A DNA stretch of 35,351 nucleotides from Lysobacterales bacterium (GTDB taxonomy: Bacteria > Pseudomonadota > Gammaproteobacteria > Xanthomonadales > Rhodanobacteraceae). The stretch lies in NCBI GenBank assembly GCA_014338185.1, contig QUBV01000033.1, forward strand, positions 1 through 35,351, in the 5' to 3' direction. Each line of letters opens with the position of its first letter. The stretch's first letter is position 1. The notes beneath the pieces are model-generated. The model had not been told where the DNA came from and searched no databases. It was given only the letters and a program-made list of their open reading frames with translations. Shown here in pieces: positions 24,041-33,000 of the stretch. The translations under genes and the position numbers were made by a program.

Positions 24041-25806
24041 TGCGGCTGCGCCCGGACCGTGGCCTGGACACGCGCCCCGCGCCGTGTCGGGTCGGTGTTG
24101 GCCGCGGCATCCCCCTCGGCCACGCCGTCGATGCCGCGCGCCGCAAGCGCGAGCGCGAGCCAGCGCAGGCGCAGCGCGCGCACGCGCATGTTGGTCGCAT
24201 CGCCACCGCTTTCGTCGGAACTGGCCACGCTGCGCAGGTCGAGGTGCACGCCGGCTTGCGCGGCCAGCGTGCGCGCGCGGCGCAGGTCGGCGGCCAGCGC
24301 ATCGACGACCGTGTCGCTGCCCGCGACCGGTTCGTCCTCGCGCACGAAGTCCACCCGGTGCGTGGCGATGGCATCGAGCGCGCGCTCGAGCGCGGCGCGC
24401 GCCACGGCCAGCGGGTCGAGCGCATCCGCCAGCGATGACTCGACCGCGCGCACGCCCGCGATGAGCGGCGCGCGCGCACGCGTCGCCTCGATCCACGCCT
24501 GGGGCGCCGTCCCGTCCAGGCGCAGCACGCCGTGCTCGACCGCAAGCCGCACTCCGGCAGGCGGCGCCAGCAGGCGCTGCGCACGCCGCTGCACCACCGG
24601 ATCGTCGCTCGACACGAAGCCGTCCACCTGCAGCCGGCGGCTCGCTTGGCCAAGCCCGGCCGCATCCAGCAGCGGCTGCGGCGAGTCGGCGTCGGGGTCG
24701 AGCAGCCCGTACACCACGAGCGAACGCCATGGCCGCGCCTCGATGCGCCCGAGCACGAAGCCGGGATGCTGCGCGAGCGCGCTGCGCAGTGCCGACACCT
24801 GTGCCTGCCAGCGCCAGCGCTCGCCCAGCCACGCACCCAGCGCCACCAGCACGAGCAGCGCGAACAGCACGAGCGGCCGGCGCGAGCCACGCGCAAGGGG
24901 TGCACCGGCGTCGCCGCGCTGCGCATCGCGCAGCAGTTCGAGCGGCTCGATGAGCGCGCCCACGGGCGCACCGGCAGCACACTCCTGCAGGGTCGTGGTC
25001 GCGGGCGCGGCCTGCAGCAGCACGTGGATCTCCTCCAGCCGCTGCCTGAGCAGTTCGCGCAGCCGCGGCGGCGGTACGCCACGCACGAAACAGGCGAGGT
25101 TGGCCAAGGGCCCGTGCTCGACCCACACCAGCGACTCGCCCACCTGCGCCGCATCGAGTGCGCCACCCTCGCGGCCGACCGAATCCCCGACGAAATCGCC
25201 GAGCGCGGTGAGCATGCCCGCGATCGCGTCGGCATCCAGCGGCGGCAGGCCCGCCGCCGACGCATGGCGCAGCACGAGGCCGCTGTCACGCGCGATCAGG
25301 AACACATGGTCGATGCCATAGGCGAGCCGGTGGCGCAGCACCACCTGCGCGTAGGGCACGCCGCCGCGCCAGGCCTCGAAGCGCCACTTGAGGCCGCGCA
25401 GCGTGAAGCTGGACTCGATCGCGCCGTTGAGGTTGTCGACCAGCCCGCGCAGCGCTTCGGCGATCGCGCGGCGGATCATCGGCCCGATCACCGGGAACAA
25501 GGCGTCGATGACGCCCTGGCGATTGTGCTGCACGGCCTCGCCCAGTGCCTGCCCGACCGGGGTGGCCAGCGCGGCGGCGACGCGGGGGTTGTCGCGATGC
25601 GCCTGCAGCGCGCTGAACGCGGCCTCGGGCAGGCGCCGCGGCAGGTCGCCCTGCTGCCTCTCCAGCTCGGCGATGCGCGCGCGCGCGGCAGCCAGTTCGC
25701 GCCGTTCCTCACCCAGCAGCAGCTCACGCAGGCGCTCGTAGTCGTCCGCCGCGTCCGAGGGCGCGCTGGTGGACTGCGGCGACTGCTCCTCGCCCACGTT
25801 GGCCAT
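24037..25806 (-). CDS. Membrane protein with roadblock-like and BON/OmpA-like regions
   Basis: A 589-aa protein. An N-terminal charged coiled coil (DYERLRELLLGEERRELAAAR) is followed by ALFPVIGPMIRRAIAEALRGLVDNLN. The next region, HRLAYGIDHVFLIARDSGLVL and DAIAGMLTALGDFVGDS, looks like a roadblock/longin-type regulator domain. One transmembrane helix lies at about residues 308-326 (LVLFALLVLVALGAWLG). The exported half has a BON-like piece (PAGVRLAVEHGVLRLDGTAP) and a degenerate OmpA-like end (SSDESGGDATNMRVRALRLR). I recall the N-terminal half as a family found beside bacterial Rab-like GTPases; the domain names are my reading and need profile searches. Roadblock proteins such as MglB regulate GTPases such as MglA, so this may link the envelope to the GTPase encoded next to it. 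Confidence 0.75.
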   Translation of the reverse strand: MANVGEEQSPQSTSAPSDAADDYERLRELLLGEERRELAAARARIAELERQQGDLPRRLPEAAFSALQAHRDNPRVAAALATPVGQALGEAVQHNRQGVIDALFPVIGPMIRRAIAEALRGLVDNLNGAIESSFTLRGLKWRFEAWRGGVPYAQVVLRHRLAYGIDHVFLIARDSGLVLRHASAAGLPPLDADAIAGMLTALGDFVGDSVGREGGALDAAQVGESLVWVEHGPLANLACFVRGVPPPRLRELLRQRLEEIHVLLQAAPATTTLQECAAGAPVGALIEPLELLRDAQRGDAGAPLARGSRRPLVLFALLVLVALGAWLGERWRWQAQVSALRSALAQHPGFVLGRIEARPWRSLVVYGLLDPDADSPQPLLDAAGLGQASRRLQVDGFVSSDDPVVQRRAQRLLAPPAGVRLAVEHGVLRLDGTAPQAWIEATRARAPLIAGVRAVESSLADALDPLAVARAALERALDAIATHRVDFVREDEPVAGSDTVVDALAADLRRARTLAAQAGVHLDLRSVASSDESGGDATNMRVRALRLRWLALALAARGIDGVAEGDAAANTDPTRRGARVQATVRAQPQ

Positions 25807-25826
25807 GGCCGGTCTCGCGCGGCGAC

Positions 25827-26483
25827 TCAGGGCTTGGGCAGATCGAAGTCGCCCTTGAGGCGCAGGGCGAACTCGGTGAGCAGCGCCGCGAGGTCCTCGC
25901 GGCCGACCTTGTCGGCACGCAACTCGGTGCTCGCGCGCGACAGCGCGGCCTCGGTGTCGCCGGCGCGCGCGGCCATCGTGTCGTGCAGGTCGGCCAAGGC
26001 CGCACGCAGGCGTTCGTCGCTCTGCGCCACCTCGTCGCTCACGCCATCGACCGCCTTGTTGATCTCGGCGCGCGCGGTGCGCGCGGCCTGCTGCACGCGC
26101 GATTCGAGGTCGGCGAGCGCCCCGGTGCGATCATCGATCTCCTGGCGCACGAGCTTGCCGAGCTTGTCGAGCTGGTCGTCGATGCGCTTTTCGATCTGCG
26201 TCAGGCGCTTGTCGGCGGCCTCGCGCATGCGCGCGAGGTCGGCCTCGAGCTTCTGGTTGAGTTCGTGGAAGCGACGTTCGTAGTCGCGCATCTGCCCGCC
26301 GAACAGGATGTCGCGGATCTGGTCGACGTTGCGGTCGGCGGCGCCATCCGCGCCGGGCTTCTTCGGGTCTGCCATCGGCAACCTCCTCTTGGACGTGGTG
26401 GGCGCGCGCGCACCGCGCGCGGGCGCCTTGCGCTTGGCGGCGGGTGGCTTGCCGCGCGACCTGGACTTGCTGGCGCTGGCCAT
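25827..26483 (-). CDS. Coiled-coil protein with basic N-terminal tail
   Basis: A 218-aa soluble protein of unknown function. Residues 1-36 are extremely basic and low-complexity (Lys/Arg/Ala/Pro), recalling histone H1-like tails. The rest is mostly charged coiled coil: NVDQIRDILFGGQMRDYERRF, then KRLTQIEKRIDDQLDKLGKL, ending LLTEFALRLKGDFDLPKP. The block around DQIRDILFG resembles the start of the next gene's coiled coil (ERLRELLLGEE), suggesting related or interacting proteins. ATG 26483 has GGAGG 7 nt upstream. A second in-frame ATG at 26375 has an even better AGGAGG 6 nt upstream and would give a 182-aa form without the basic tail. The stop is 20 nt before the membrane-protein start. Confidence 0.8.
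   Translation of the reverse strand: MASASKSRSRGKPPAAKRKAPARGARAPTTSKRRLPMADPKKPGADGAADRNVDQIRDILFGGQMRDYERRFHELNQKLEADLARMREAADKRLTQIEKRIDDQLDKLGKLVRQEIDDRTGALADLESRVQQAARTARAEINKAVDGVSDEVAQSDERLRAALADLHDTMAARAGDTEAALSRASTELRADKVGREDLAALLTEFALRLKGDFDLPKP
26381..26386 (-). promoter_or_regulatory. Internal ribosome binding site, second start of coiled-coil gene
   Basis: AGGAGG on the minus strand lies 5-6 nt before an in-frame ATG at 26375 inside the coiled-coil gene. It marks a likely second initiation site that removes the 36-residue basic tail (the first site is GGAGG at 26491-26495). Confidence 0.6.
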
Positions 26484-26615
26484 CGGTCTGCCTCCGTGAC
26501 TGCGATCGGACCGCGCGCCGGCCATCCTGCCTGGGCCGCAGCGCGTACTGGCAGGCATTCTCGCAGCTTGCGGCGTGAGCGACTAGGCACGCGACCCGCG
26601 CCACGGGCGCCGCGG

Positions 26616-27341
26616 TCAGACCTGTTCGAGCCGGTAGCCGTGCTGGTAGATCGCGGTCAGGCGCCAGCCGTGTTCGCCGCCCAGTTCGAGCTTCTTGCGC
26701 AGGCGGCTCACGTGGGTGTCGACGGTGCGCGTGGTCACGTTGGCACCGACGTTCCATACGTGCTTGAGCAACGCATCCCGGCCGACGAGGCGACCATGGC
26801 GGCGGAACAGGAAGTTGGCGAGGTCGAACTCGCGCTGGGTGAGCTCGATCTCGCGCCCGTCGATCTGCACGCGACGGCGACGCGCGTCGATGCGATAGGG
26901 GCCGAGCTCGCAGCCGTCATCGTCGCCGCGCTCGAGGTTGTGCCGGCGCAGCACCGCGCCGACGCGCGCGAGCAGTTCGCGCTGCTTGGGCGGCTTGACC
27001 ACGTAGTCGTCACCGCCACTCGACAGCGCACGCACGATGTCGTCCTCGCTGCTGCGCACGGTGAGGAAGATCACGGGCAGGCTGCTGTTGCGCGAGGCGC
27101 GGATGAGTTCGAGCACCTCGGGGCCGCTGCCGTCGGGCAGCATCCAGTCGAGCACGAGCAGGTCGATGGTCTCGCTGCCGTGGGCCCGCCGGTACTCGGC
27201 CGCGCTGCGGTAGCCGCGCACGGCATATCCGGCCTCGTGCAGCCACAGCGTGACGAGGTCGGCGATGTCGGGATCGTCCTCGAGCAGGCCGATCACGACC
27301 GGTGGCGAGCCCGGCGGGTTGCCGGCAGGGGCGGGATTCAC
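26616..27341 (-). CDS. OmpR-family response regulator
   Basis: A 241-aa receiver/winged-helix DNA-binding regulator. The receiver has the acidic pocket LLEDDPDIADL, phospho-acceptor D65 in LLVLDWMLPDGSG, Thr in IFLTVRS and Lys in YVVKPPKQRELLARV. The effector domain has ELTQREFDLANFLFRRHG, TTRTVDTHVSRLRKKLEL and the wing TAIYQHGYRLEQV. The GTG start at 27341 overlaps the dodecin stop. Its closest kinase is the hybrid histidine kinase at the other end of the locus; pairing is inferred. It is about 130 nt upstream of the coiled-coil gene, enough for a separate promoter. Confidence 0.92.
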   Translation of the reverse strand: MNPAPAGNPPGSPPVVIGLLEDDPDIADLVTLWLHEAGYAVRGYRSAAEYRRAHGSETIDLLVLDWMLPDGSGPEVLELIRASRNSSLPVIFLTVRSSEDDIVRALSSGGDDYVVKPPKQRELLARVGAVLRRHNLERGDDDGCELGPYRIDARRRRVQIDGREIELTQREFDLANFLFRRHGRLVGRDALLKHVWNVGANVTTRTVDTHVSRLRKKLELGGEHGWRLTAIYQHGYRLEQV

Positions 27342-27541
27342 TCGACGAGGAAATTGATGCGCATGTTGACGCGCCACTCGGTGACCGCACCGTCAGGACT
27401 GGTCACGACCTTGATGTCGTTGACCCACGCGCCCTGGATGTTCTTGACCGTCTGCGCCATCTTGCGCAAGCCGGCCTGCACGGCATCCTCGATGCTCTTG
27501 GTCGAGGAACTGCTCAGCTCGATGACCTTGGATACGGACAT
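27338..27541 (-). CDS. Dodecin family flavin-binding protein
   Basis: A 67-aa small protein matching dodecin in length and pattern: VSKVIELSSSSTKSIEDAVQAGL, then a helix, then the beta strands GAWVNDIKVV and TEWRVNMRINFLVE. Dodecins form hollow dodecamers that store or buffer flavins; the Trp in the IQGAWV strand is where flavin-stacking Trp occurs in the family. GGAGG lies 8 nt upstream of the ATG. Its stop codon overlaps the response regulator start by 4 nt, an unexpected coupling of a flavin buffer to a DNA-binding regulator. Confidence 0.9.
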   Translation of the reverse strand: MSVSKVIELSSSSTKSIEDAVQAGLRKMAQTVKNIQGAWVNDIKVVTSPDGAVTEWRVNMRINFLVE

Positions 27542-27621
27542 GATCGACTCCTCCTGCAACGCTGCCACCCGAAACAAGCAAGTCGGGATTGCACCGGCGT
27601 CCCGGCCTTGCACCGCGCGTG

Positions 27622-27630
27622 ACTATAGCA
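27622..27630 (-). promoter_or_regulatory. Putative extended -10 promoter of dodecin operon
   Basis: TGCTATAGT on the minus strand is a good extended -10 (TGn then TATAGT), about 80 nt upstream of the dodecin ATG. No -35 match is visible, as is common for extended -10 promoters. Confidence 0.45.
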
Positions 27631-27661
27631 GCGCGCTGCCACCGCGCCCACCGCACCCACA

Positions 27662-28159
27662 TCAGGCGGGCGCGGGCGCCGGCTTGCGTGGCAGGTAGCG
27701 CAGCCACACCAGGAACGCGACGAGCGCATCGAGCACGATCAGCGCCTGCCACAGGTACAAGTGGAACCAGTCGAACCAGACCCGGTTCCACTGGCCCAGG
27801 TAGAACAGGCTGATGATGCGCACGAGGTTGAGCAGCTGGATCGCGAGCATGCCCGCACCGATGCCAAGCAGGCGGTAGCGCCACGGCGCCGGGAACGCGA
27901 GCATCGCCGCCAGCAGGATGATCATGGCCTCGACGCCGTTGCAGCCGCGCTCGATCGAAATCGCGAAATTGCTCGCGGTGCTGTGCAGTTCCTTGCCGAC
28001 CGCATAGGCATGCGGATCGAACAGGCCGACCAGCCAGACGCAGACCTGCGCGATCGCGCTCGTGAACGGCTCGATCACGTGCACCTCCACCGGCCGCAGC
28101 AGCTCGGCCACGAACAACGTGCACAGGATCAGCAGGAACAGCAGCACGAAGCGCAGCAT
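27662..28159 (-). CDS. xrtH: Exosortase H-like membrane protease/transpeptidase
   Basis: A 165-aa polytopic membrane protein with the exosortase pattern: catalytic Cys73 in ERGCNGVEAMIIL, Arg114 in NLVRIISLFYLG and His133 in WFDWFHLYLWQ. Exosortases cut C-terminal PEP-CTERM-like sorting signals of exported proteins; the short H type is associated with IPTLxxWG-type tails. The ERGCNG context and small size point to H rather than the longer XrtA type. No protein in this window carries such a tail, so substrates must be elsewhere. The ATG at 28159 starts directly at the first helix (LRFVLLFLLILCTLFVAEL). It is divergent from aroK with about 90 nt between. Confidence 0.85.
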   Translation of the reverse strand: MLRFVLLFLLILCTLFVAELLRPVEVHVIEPFTSAIAQVCVWLVGLFDPHAYAVGKELHSTASNFAISIERGCNGVEAMIILLAAMLAFPAPWRYRLLGIGAGMLAIQLLNLVRIISLFYLGQWNRVWFDWFHLYLWQALIVLDALVAFLVWLRYLPRKPAPAPA

Positions 28160-28248
28160 GGCGACGGCGGTGGCAACGGGACGCGCAGCATAAGCCGCCC
28201 GGCCACGGCTGGCCACAGCGGGTGGGGCGCGTTTGCTAGCATGGCGGG

Positions 28249-28800
28249 ATGAATCCCGCGTCCAACCTGTTCCTGATCGGCCCCATGGGCGCCGGCAAAA
28301 GCACGGTCGGCCGGCTCGCGGCCGAACAGTTGCACATGGACTTCATCGACCTGGATCACGAGATCGAGGCGCGCACCGGCGCCAGCATCGCGCTGATCTT
28401 CGAGCTCGAAGGCGAGGCGGGCTTCCGCGCGCGCGAGCGGGCTGCGCTGGCCGAGTGCGCGCGGCGCGACGGCGTCGTGCTTGCCACCGGCGGCGGCGCG
28501 ATCCTCGATCCCGACAACCGCGAGTTGCTGCGCACGCGCGGTTTCGTTGCGTGGCTGGACGCCGACGTCGAAACCCAGCTCGCGCGGCTCGCGCGCGACC
28601 GTGGCCGCCCGCTGCTGCAGGCGCCGGACCGGCGTGAGCGGCTGGTGGCGATGGCCGCGCAGCGCAACCCGCTGTACGCGCAGTGCGCCGACCTGCATCT
28701 GACCTCGCGCCTCCAGCGCAACAGCACGCAGGCCGCGCAGGATCTGCTGGCCCAGCTCACCGCGCAGTGGCAGCGCCGTCCCGATGGAATCCCCGCATGA
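28249..28800 (+). CDS. aroK: Shikimate kinase
   Basis: A 183-aa kinase that phosphorylates shikimate at O3 in chorismate synthesis. It has the P-loop [11 protein letters not shown], the shikimate-binding [20 protein letters not shown] (Arg of the FR/ARE motif), GGGA of the Walker B-like ATGGGAIL, and the lid region DRGRPLL. The length and start are normal. The stop overlaps the aroB start (ATGA), the common aroK-aroB arrangement of gammaproteobacteria. Confidence 0.97.
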   Translation: MNPASNLFLIGPMGAGKSTVGRLAAEQLHMDFIDLDHEIEARTGASIALIFELEGEAGFRARERAALAECARRDGVVLATGGGAILDPDNRELLRTRGFVAWLDADVETQLARLARDRGRPLLQAPDRRERLVAMAAQRNPLYAQCADLHLTSRLQRNSTQAAQDLLAQLTAQWQRRPDGIPA

Positions 28801-29873
28801 TCGCAACGCGCACCCTCGAAGTCGCGCTCGGCCGGCGCAGCTACCCGATCTGGATCGGCCCTGGCCTGCTCGACGACGCGCGACGATGGCGCGGCCTCAT
28901 CCGCGGCCGCCACGTGCTCGTGGTCAGCAACGAGACCGTCGCGCCGCTGTACCTGGCACGCGTCACGGCCGGGCTGGAAGGGCTGCGCCACACCGCGCTG
29001 GTCCTGCCCGACGGCGAAGCGCACAAGACCCTCACCCGCAGTGCCGAGGTGTTCGAAGCGCTGGCCGCGCTCGGCGCGAGCCGCGATGCCACCCTCCTCG
29101 CGCTCGGCGGCGGCGTGATCGGTGATCTCGCCGGCTTCGCCGCGGCCTGCTGGATGCGCGGCATCGATTTCATCCAGATGCCGACCACGCTGCTCGCGAT
29201 GGTCGACTCCTCGGTCGGCGGCAAGACCGGCGTCAACCTGCCACAGGGCAAGAACCTGGTCGGCGCGTTCCACCAGCCGCGCGCGGTGGTGGCCGACACC
29301 GCCACGCTCGCGAGTCTGCCCGAGCGCGAATACCGCGCAGGCCTGGCCGAGGTGGTCAAGTACGGCGCGATCAATGACCCGGCCCTGTTCGGTTGGCTGG
29401 AGGCCCACGCGGCCGCGCTCGCGGCGCGCGAGGACGCCGCCGTGGCCATGGCGATCGAAGCCAGTTGCCGCGCCAAGGCCGCGATCGTCGCGCGCGACGA
29501 GCACGAGCACGGCGAACGCGCCTTGCTCAATTTCGGCCACAGCTTCGGCCACGCGCTGGAGACGGTGTGCGGCTACGGCACGCTGCTGCACGGCGAGGCG
29601 GTCGCGATCGGCATGCTGCAGGCCGCCACGCTGTCGGCGCAACTGGGTCGCGCCAGCCACGCCGATGCCACGCGCCTGCGCGCGCTGCTGCTGCAACTGG
29701 GCCTGCCGGTGCAGGCACCCGCGACCGAGGCCGGGGCACTGCTGGCCGCGATGCGGTTGGACAAGAAGAACCTGGGTGGCCGGCTGCGCCTCATCCTGTG
29801 GCGCGGCATCGGCCAGGCCGAGGTCGTGCCGGATGTGGCGGAGGATACGGTGGCCACGGTGCTGGCGATGTGA
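28797..29873 (+). CDS. aroB: 3-dehydroquinate synthase
   Basis: A 358-aa NAD- and metal-dependent enzyme that cyclises DAHP to 3-dehydroquinate, the second shikimate-pathway step. Motifs present: [59 protein letters not shown], and the metal ligands around [18 protein letters not shown] and [11 protein letters not shown]. The length is typical. It is coupled to aroK by a 4-nt overlap. Confidence 0.97.
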   Translation: MIATRTLEVALGRRSYPIWIGPGLLDDARRWRGLIRGRHVLVVSNETVAPLYLARVTAGLEGLRHTALVLPDGEAHKTLTRSAEVFEALAALGASRDATLLALGGGVIGDLAGFAAACWMRGIDFIQMPTTLLAMVDSSVGGKTGVNLPQGKNLVGAFHQPRAVVADTATLASLPEREYRAGLAEVVKYGAINDPALFGWLEAHAAALAAREDAAVAMAIEASCRAKAAIVARDEHEHGERALLNFGHSFGHALETVCGYGTLLHGEAVAIGMLQAATLSAQLGRASHADATRLRALLLQLGLPVQAPATEAGALLAAMRLDKKNLGGRLRLILWRGIGQAEVVPDVAEDTVATVLAM

Positions 29874-29919
29874 ACCGTGCCGCGGCCCGCGCCATCACAC
29901 GCCCGTGAGCGACGCACCC

Positions 29920-29938
29920 GGCCGGACACGACCCGGCC
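29920..29938. terminator. Hairpin between convergent aroB and CHAT genes
   Basis: GGCCGG (29920-29925) pairs with CCGGCC (29933-29938) across a 7-nt loop, about 47 nt past the aroB stop. No T-tract follows, so it is a weak terminator candidate. The rest of 29874-30028 shows nothing else. Confidence 0.35.
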
Positions 29939-30028
29939 TGTGCGCCACGGCGCCGCCAGCCATCACGGCGCCAGTCCCACGCGCATGTCGCGCGCCACAC
30001 GGGTCCGGCCTGCCGCCTGGAACCGTGC

Positions 30029-33000
30029 TCACGGCGCCGCCTGCATCGGCAGCCGCGCATAGGCGGCCAGCGAAGCCCAGTAGTAGGGATGACGGAATGC
30101 GCGGCTGTCGCGCAGCCGCAGCTGCGCGGCGCGCAGCGCACGCGCGCCATCGCGGTCGGGATCGGCCGCGAGCGCCGCATAGAACGCCGGCACCCACACG
30201 CCGCTCGCGGAGTCGCTGACCGGCCATAGCGCCGCGACCACTTCGCGTGCGCCGGAAAGCACCAGAGCCTGGGCGAAACTCGAGTTGCCGTTGGCGATGG
30301 CATCGGTGTCTGCGCCGAGCTGGCAGGCATTGAGCACCACCAGGCGCGCCCGCGTGCGCTGCTCGATCACGTCGAGCCAGCTCAGGAACTCGGCATGCCC
30401 GTCGCCGTCGGCGGCCAGCCACAGTCCGGCGTAGCCGAGCCGGCCCGCGCTGGTCATCCCATGCGCCGCCACGTGCACGATCGCGGCCGGATCGGCCAGC
30501 GCGGCCAGTACCGAAGCGCGCGTGGCGTGATCGATGCTCAGGGATGCCGTGGCCCCCGCGGCCGTGCGGATGAGCGCAGGCTCGGCCTTGGCCACCTGCA
30601 GTGCGGGCAGGCCGCTGTCGGTGGCGGGCGCGGCGATGAGCGTGCGCACCTGCAGCGACGGCGGGCCAGCCACGTCCCGGTCGACGAGGTTCGCCACGCG
30701 CGTCGTGGTGGTGGTCAGCAGCGGTTGCTCCCGGCCCGGCCAAGGCAGCAGCGGCCACGGCACCGCGGCCAGCGTCTTGTCCGCGACCACGATCAGTTGC
30801 GCGGGTGGGACCGGTGGCGCCCCGGTCGGCCACAGGGCCGCGCCCACGCGCGCAGCCGCCGCATCGACCTGGGTGCCGGGCACCGCGAGCGAGTGCAGGC
30901 TGGCGCGCAACCCCGCAATCGCCCCGCGCAAGTCATGCGGTGGCGCCGCGGGTGCCAGCCAGGCACGCTCATGCGTGATCCACAGCACCGCGCTGCGGTC
31001 GCCGCCATCGAGCCAGGCCATGACCGCCACGTCGGGTGGCAACGCGCGCTGGAACGCAGCCAGTTCGGGCAAGGTGGTGGGCCGGTATGCGGCCTGCCCG
31101 GACGGGGCCGCCGCCAGCGTTTCGAGCAGCGCATGCGAGGTGGTCGACGCGCCGCTCGTGGCCAGTGCAGGCAGCAACTGGGCCGCGAGGGCGCGGTCGA
31201 ATGCCTGCAGGCGCGCCGATGCGCCGCTCGCCGCGGGCGCATGCGCGCGGCGCGTGGCCAGCGGCAACCAGCGCCATGCCCTGGCCGCGGCGTCCGTGTC
31301 CCGCACGTCGGCGAGCACGGCTTGCCAGGCGCTGTTGCGCAGCGGCCAGGCGCTTGCCTGCAGCAACTGTGCGAAGGCACCGCTGGCGGTGGACTGCGCG
31401 AGCATGTCGACCCAGTCCAGCGCCTGGCGCAGCGCCGCATCGGCACCTGCGTCGTCACCCTTGCGGCGCGCGGCGCGACTGTGCAGCTGCGCCAGCTGCA
31501 GGCGCTGCGCGAACGACAGCGGATCGCGCCGCAACTTGGCGAGCAGCTGTCCAGCCACCGCGCTGTCGCCCTGCTCCAGCGCCACCGCGACGCCGAGCAG
31601 GTCCAGGGCCGGCGCATGCTGCGGCAGCTCGTCGCGCAGCCGCGCCATGGCCGCCGGGTCGATCGGATCGTGTTCGGCGCGCAGGCCGAGCGCATCCAGC
31701 TGGGCCGCCGCGGCCTTGCCGCGCTCACCCAGGCTTGCGTACAGGCGCGCCGCTTCGCCGAGCCAGCGCAGCGCGAGCGTGTCGCGATGCCGGGCCCGAT
31801 CGATCTGCGCCAGGGTCTCGAGCGCGAACGCGACCCGCTCGCGTGCATCGCGTGCCGACAGGCGCACGAGCGCATCGGCGATTGCGAGGTAGGCCTCGTC
31901 GTGCGCACCGAGCTCGGTGTAGGAGCGCGCGAGCAGGATCAGCGTGTTGGCCTGCCAGCGCAGCAAGGCCTCGCCACTGAGGTCGCTCTCGAACACCGCC
32001 AGCGCGGCGCCCAGTTCGCGCAGCGCCGTGCCGGCGTGGCCATTGCCCGCGGCCAGGCTGGCCAACTGCAGGTGGATGCGCCCGCTCACGAAGCGCGCAT
32101 CGACACGTGCCGCCACCGTCAACGCATCGGCGAGGATCGTGGCGGCGCGCTCGCCGTGGCCGAGCATCTGCTCCACCGAGGCCAGGCTCTGGCGTACGCC
32201 CAGGCTTTCACCCAGCTCGCCCAGTTGCTGCAGGCGCGCCAGGTTGCGCTGGTAACACTCGCGGGCCTGCTGGTTGCGCTCCAGTGACACGAGCGCGAGG
32301 CAGCGCGCATTGTCGAGCCGGATCGCGAAGTAGGCCGAAGCGTCGGCATCGCGGGAACTGGTGGCCACATTGCGCAGCACTTCCTCGAACTGCCCGGCGC
32401 GCTGCAAGTCTTCGACGCGCCCCACGCGCGCGGCCAGCGCCTGTTGCGGCTCGCCGGCGGCGCGCCAGCGTGCCTCGGCCTGCTCGAAGGCCGCACTCGC
32501 GGCGCTGCTGCGCCCGTTCATGAGCCAGGCCTGGGCCACCGCATGGCGGGCGAGCGCCCGGCTGTAGGCATCGGGCGCGCTGGCCTCGAGCGCCTGCAGG
32601 TCGGCCACCAGCGGCGCCGGATCGCTGCCCACGGGCAGCGCCTTGCGCGTGCGCTGCAGGAATGGCGTGGCACGCAGCAGCCAGTCGCGTGCCGGGTCGA
32701 CGGCTGCGTCGCAATCCAGCTGCAGGCGCATCGTGCCCGCGGCGGGACTCGGCCGCGCGCGGCGCAAGCGCACGGCCTCGCCGGGTTGCAGTTGCAGCCA
32801 CCAGCGCCCCAGGCGCGGCGGCAGCGGCGCCGCGGCCTGGACGGCTGCGCTGGTGTCGACCTCGAGGTCCTGTCCAAGCTCACGCACGCCCAGCCAACTC
32901 GGACCCGGCGCAGTCGACACGAGTTCGAGCGTCACACCCGCCGCCGGAACCGCCAGCGACAGCACTTTGCCGCAGGCGAGCGGAGTGGGCGCGAAGGCCG

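Noticed and set aside
23525-25321. Plus-strand open frames opposite the GTPase and membrane-protein genes
   Set aside because: Ser/Arg/Ala-rich shadows. The minus-strand genes have motifs and stop/start overlaps that support them.
30395-32287. Plus-strand open frame of about 630 codons opposite the CHAT gene
   Set aside because: Composition is typical of antisense to GC-rich coding DNA. The minus-strand CHAT protein has a signal peptide, TPR-like repeats and an intact catalytic dyad.
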